DNA of 64,000 bases, taken from Bifidobacterium dentium JCM 1195 = DSM 20436 (GTDB lineage: Bacteria > Actinomycetota > Actinomycetes > Actinomycetales > Bifidobacteriaceae). The notes below the pieces were generated by a model. The model saw only the letters and a list, made by a program, of their open reading frames with translations. It was not told the DNA's origin and did no database searches. A program made the translations under genes and the position numbers. Below, piece after piece: positions 63,595 through 64,000 of this stretch; the first letter of the stretch is position 1, and every line of letters begins with the position of its first letter. The DNA is taken from positions 248,001 to 312,000 of the forward strand of contig NZ_AP012326.1 of the NCBI RefSeq assembly GCF_001042595.1. The letters are read 5' to 3'.

Positions 63595-64000
63595 ATGAGC
63601 ATTCGCGTGGCTATCGCCGGTGTGGGCAATTGCGCTTCGTCGCTGGTTCAGGGCGTTGAGTATTACAAGGACACCAAGGACGAGGATAAGATTCCGGGAT
63701 TGATGCACAACAATTTCGGCGGATACCGTGTGCGCGATATCGAGTTCGTCACCGCATTCGACGTTGACGCGCTGAAGGTCGGCAAGGACCTGTCCGAGGC
63801 CATTGAGGCTTCGCAGAACAACACCATCAAGTTCGCCGACGTGCCGAATCTTGACGTCGAGGTGCTTCGTGGCCCGACCGAGGATGGTTTGGGCGAGTAT
63901 TACCGCCAGATGATTGAGGAGTCGACGGCTGAACCGGTCGATGTGGCTCAGGTGTTGCGTGACAAGAAGGTCGACGTGCTGGTTTCCTATCTGCCGGTCG
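63595..64000 (+). CDS. ino1: Inositol-3-phosphate synthase, cut by the window end
   Basis: 135 residues are visible from the ATG at 63595, with GAGGAG at 63580-63585. The chain starts [23 protein letters not shown], the NAD-binding GxGNCASS motif of actinobacterial myo-inositol-1-phosphate synthase, then [24 protein letters not shown]. The enzyme turns glucose-6-phosphate into inositol-1-phosphate, used in actinobacteria for phosphatidylinositol and related lipids. The 3' end lies outside the window. Confidence 0.93.
   Translation, partial: MSIRVAIAGVGNCASSLVQGVEYYKDTKDEDKIPGLMHNNFGGYRVRDIEFVTAFDVDALKVGKDLSEAIEASQNNTIKFADVPNLDVEVLRGPTEDGLGEYYRQMIEESTAEPVDVAQVLRDKKVDVLVSYLPV

Noticed and set aside
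1-64000. CRISPR arrays, insertion sequences, prophage, tRNA or rRNA genes
   Set aside because: I looked for spaced direct repeats, transposase motifs with terminal repeats, phage structural genes and tRNA TPsiC-like sequences in the gaps, and found none that I could support.

Overview
The window is chromosomal DNA of a Bifidobacterium. Support comes from a moderately GC-rich base composition, the actinobacterial order dnaX-recR-lysC-asd, a Tad pilus block of the bifidobacterial type, ppk followed by a MutT1-like NUDIX/histidine-phosphatase protein, and a large set of plant- and host-glycan glycosidases. The species cannot be fixed by reading alone; the arabinan locus would suit the adolescentis/catenulatum/longum groups. 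I see no insertion sequence, prophage, CRISPR array, tRNA or rRNA gene.

Layout: (1) 1-6254, a sortase-type pilus locus with a large LPXTG tip or shaft protein broken by one in-frame stop, followed by an intact LPXTG major pilin; no sortase gene is in view. (2) 6613-12742, gdpD, then upp and a ppk/mutT1-like/unknown operon on the minus strand. (3) 12743-13365, a gap holding a candidate structured small RNA with a strong terminator. (4) 13366-17601, a TetR regulator, a GH3 glycosidase and an MFS transporter, with two near-identical palindromic operators at the promoter. (5) 17845-22432, tadZ-tadA-tadB-tadC and flp-tadE-tadF, each set preceded by the same element containing a consensus DnaA box. 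(6) 22543-32961, a diacylglycerol-kinase-like gene, a LytTR/GHKL two-component system, a membrane-tethered GH3 enzyme with permuted domains, a small membrane protein, a GH2 enzyme and a GtrA-like protein. (7) 33125-38237, TetR plus a multipass membrane protein, then AraC plus a GH36 alpha-galactosidase, all on the minus strand. (8) 38494-49523, housekeeping genes: dnaX, recR, split aspartokinase, asd, a DUF5701-like gene, a metallophosphoesterase and leuA. (9) 49648-60980, an arabinan-use locus: secreted endo-arabinanase, three cytoplasmic GH43 enzymes, a LacI regulator, and an ABC importer (binding protein and two permeases, no ATPase). (10) 61103-64000, a class A penicillin-binding protein and the start of ino1.

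How the parts fit: in region 9 a lipid-anchored endo-arabinanase would cut arabinan outside the cell, the importer would bring in oligosaccharides, and the cytoplasmic GH43 enzymes would release arabinose. Three promoter regions there share one layout: a TACAACGTTGTA-type operator overlapping a TTGTAC -35 box and a second copy at the transcription start. This makes the locus a self-contained LacI regulon. The least familiar assemblies are the LytTR/permuted-GH3 block, the tandem palindromes between asd and the DUF5701-like gene, the 42-bp perfect palindrome after asd, and the structured RNA at 13138-13306.
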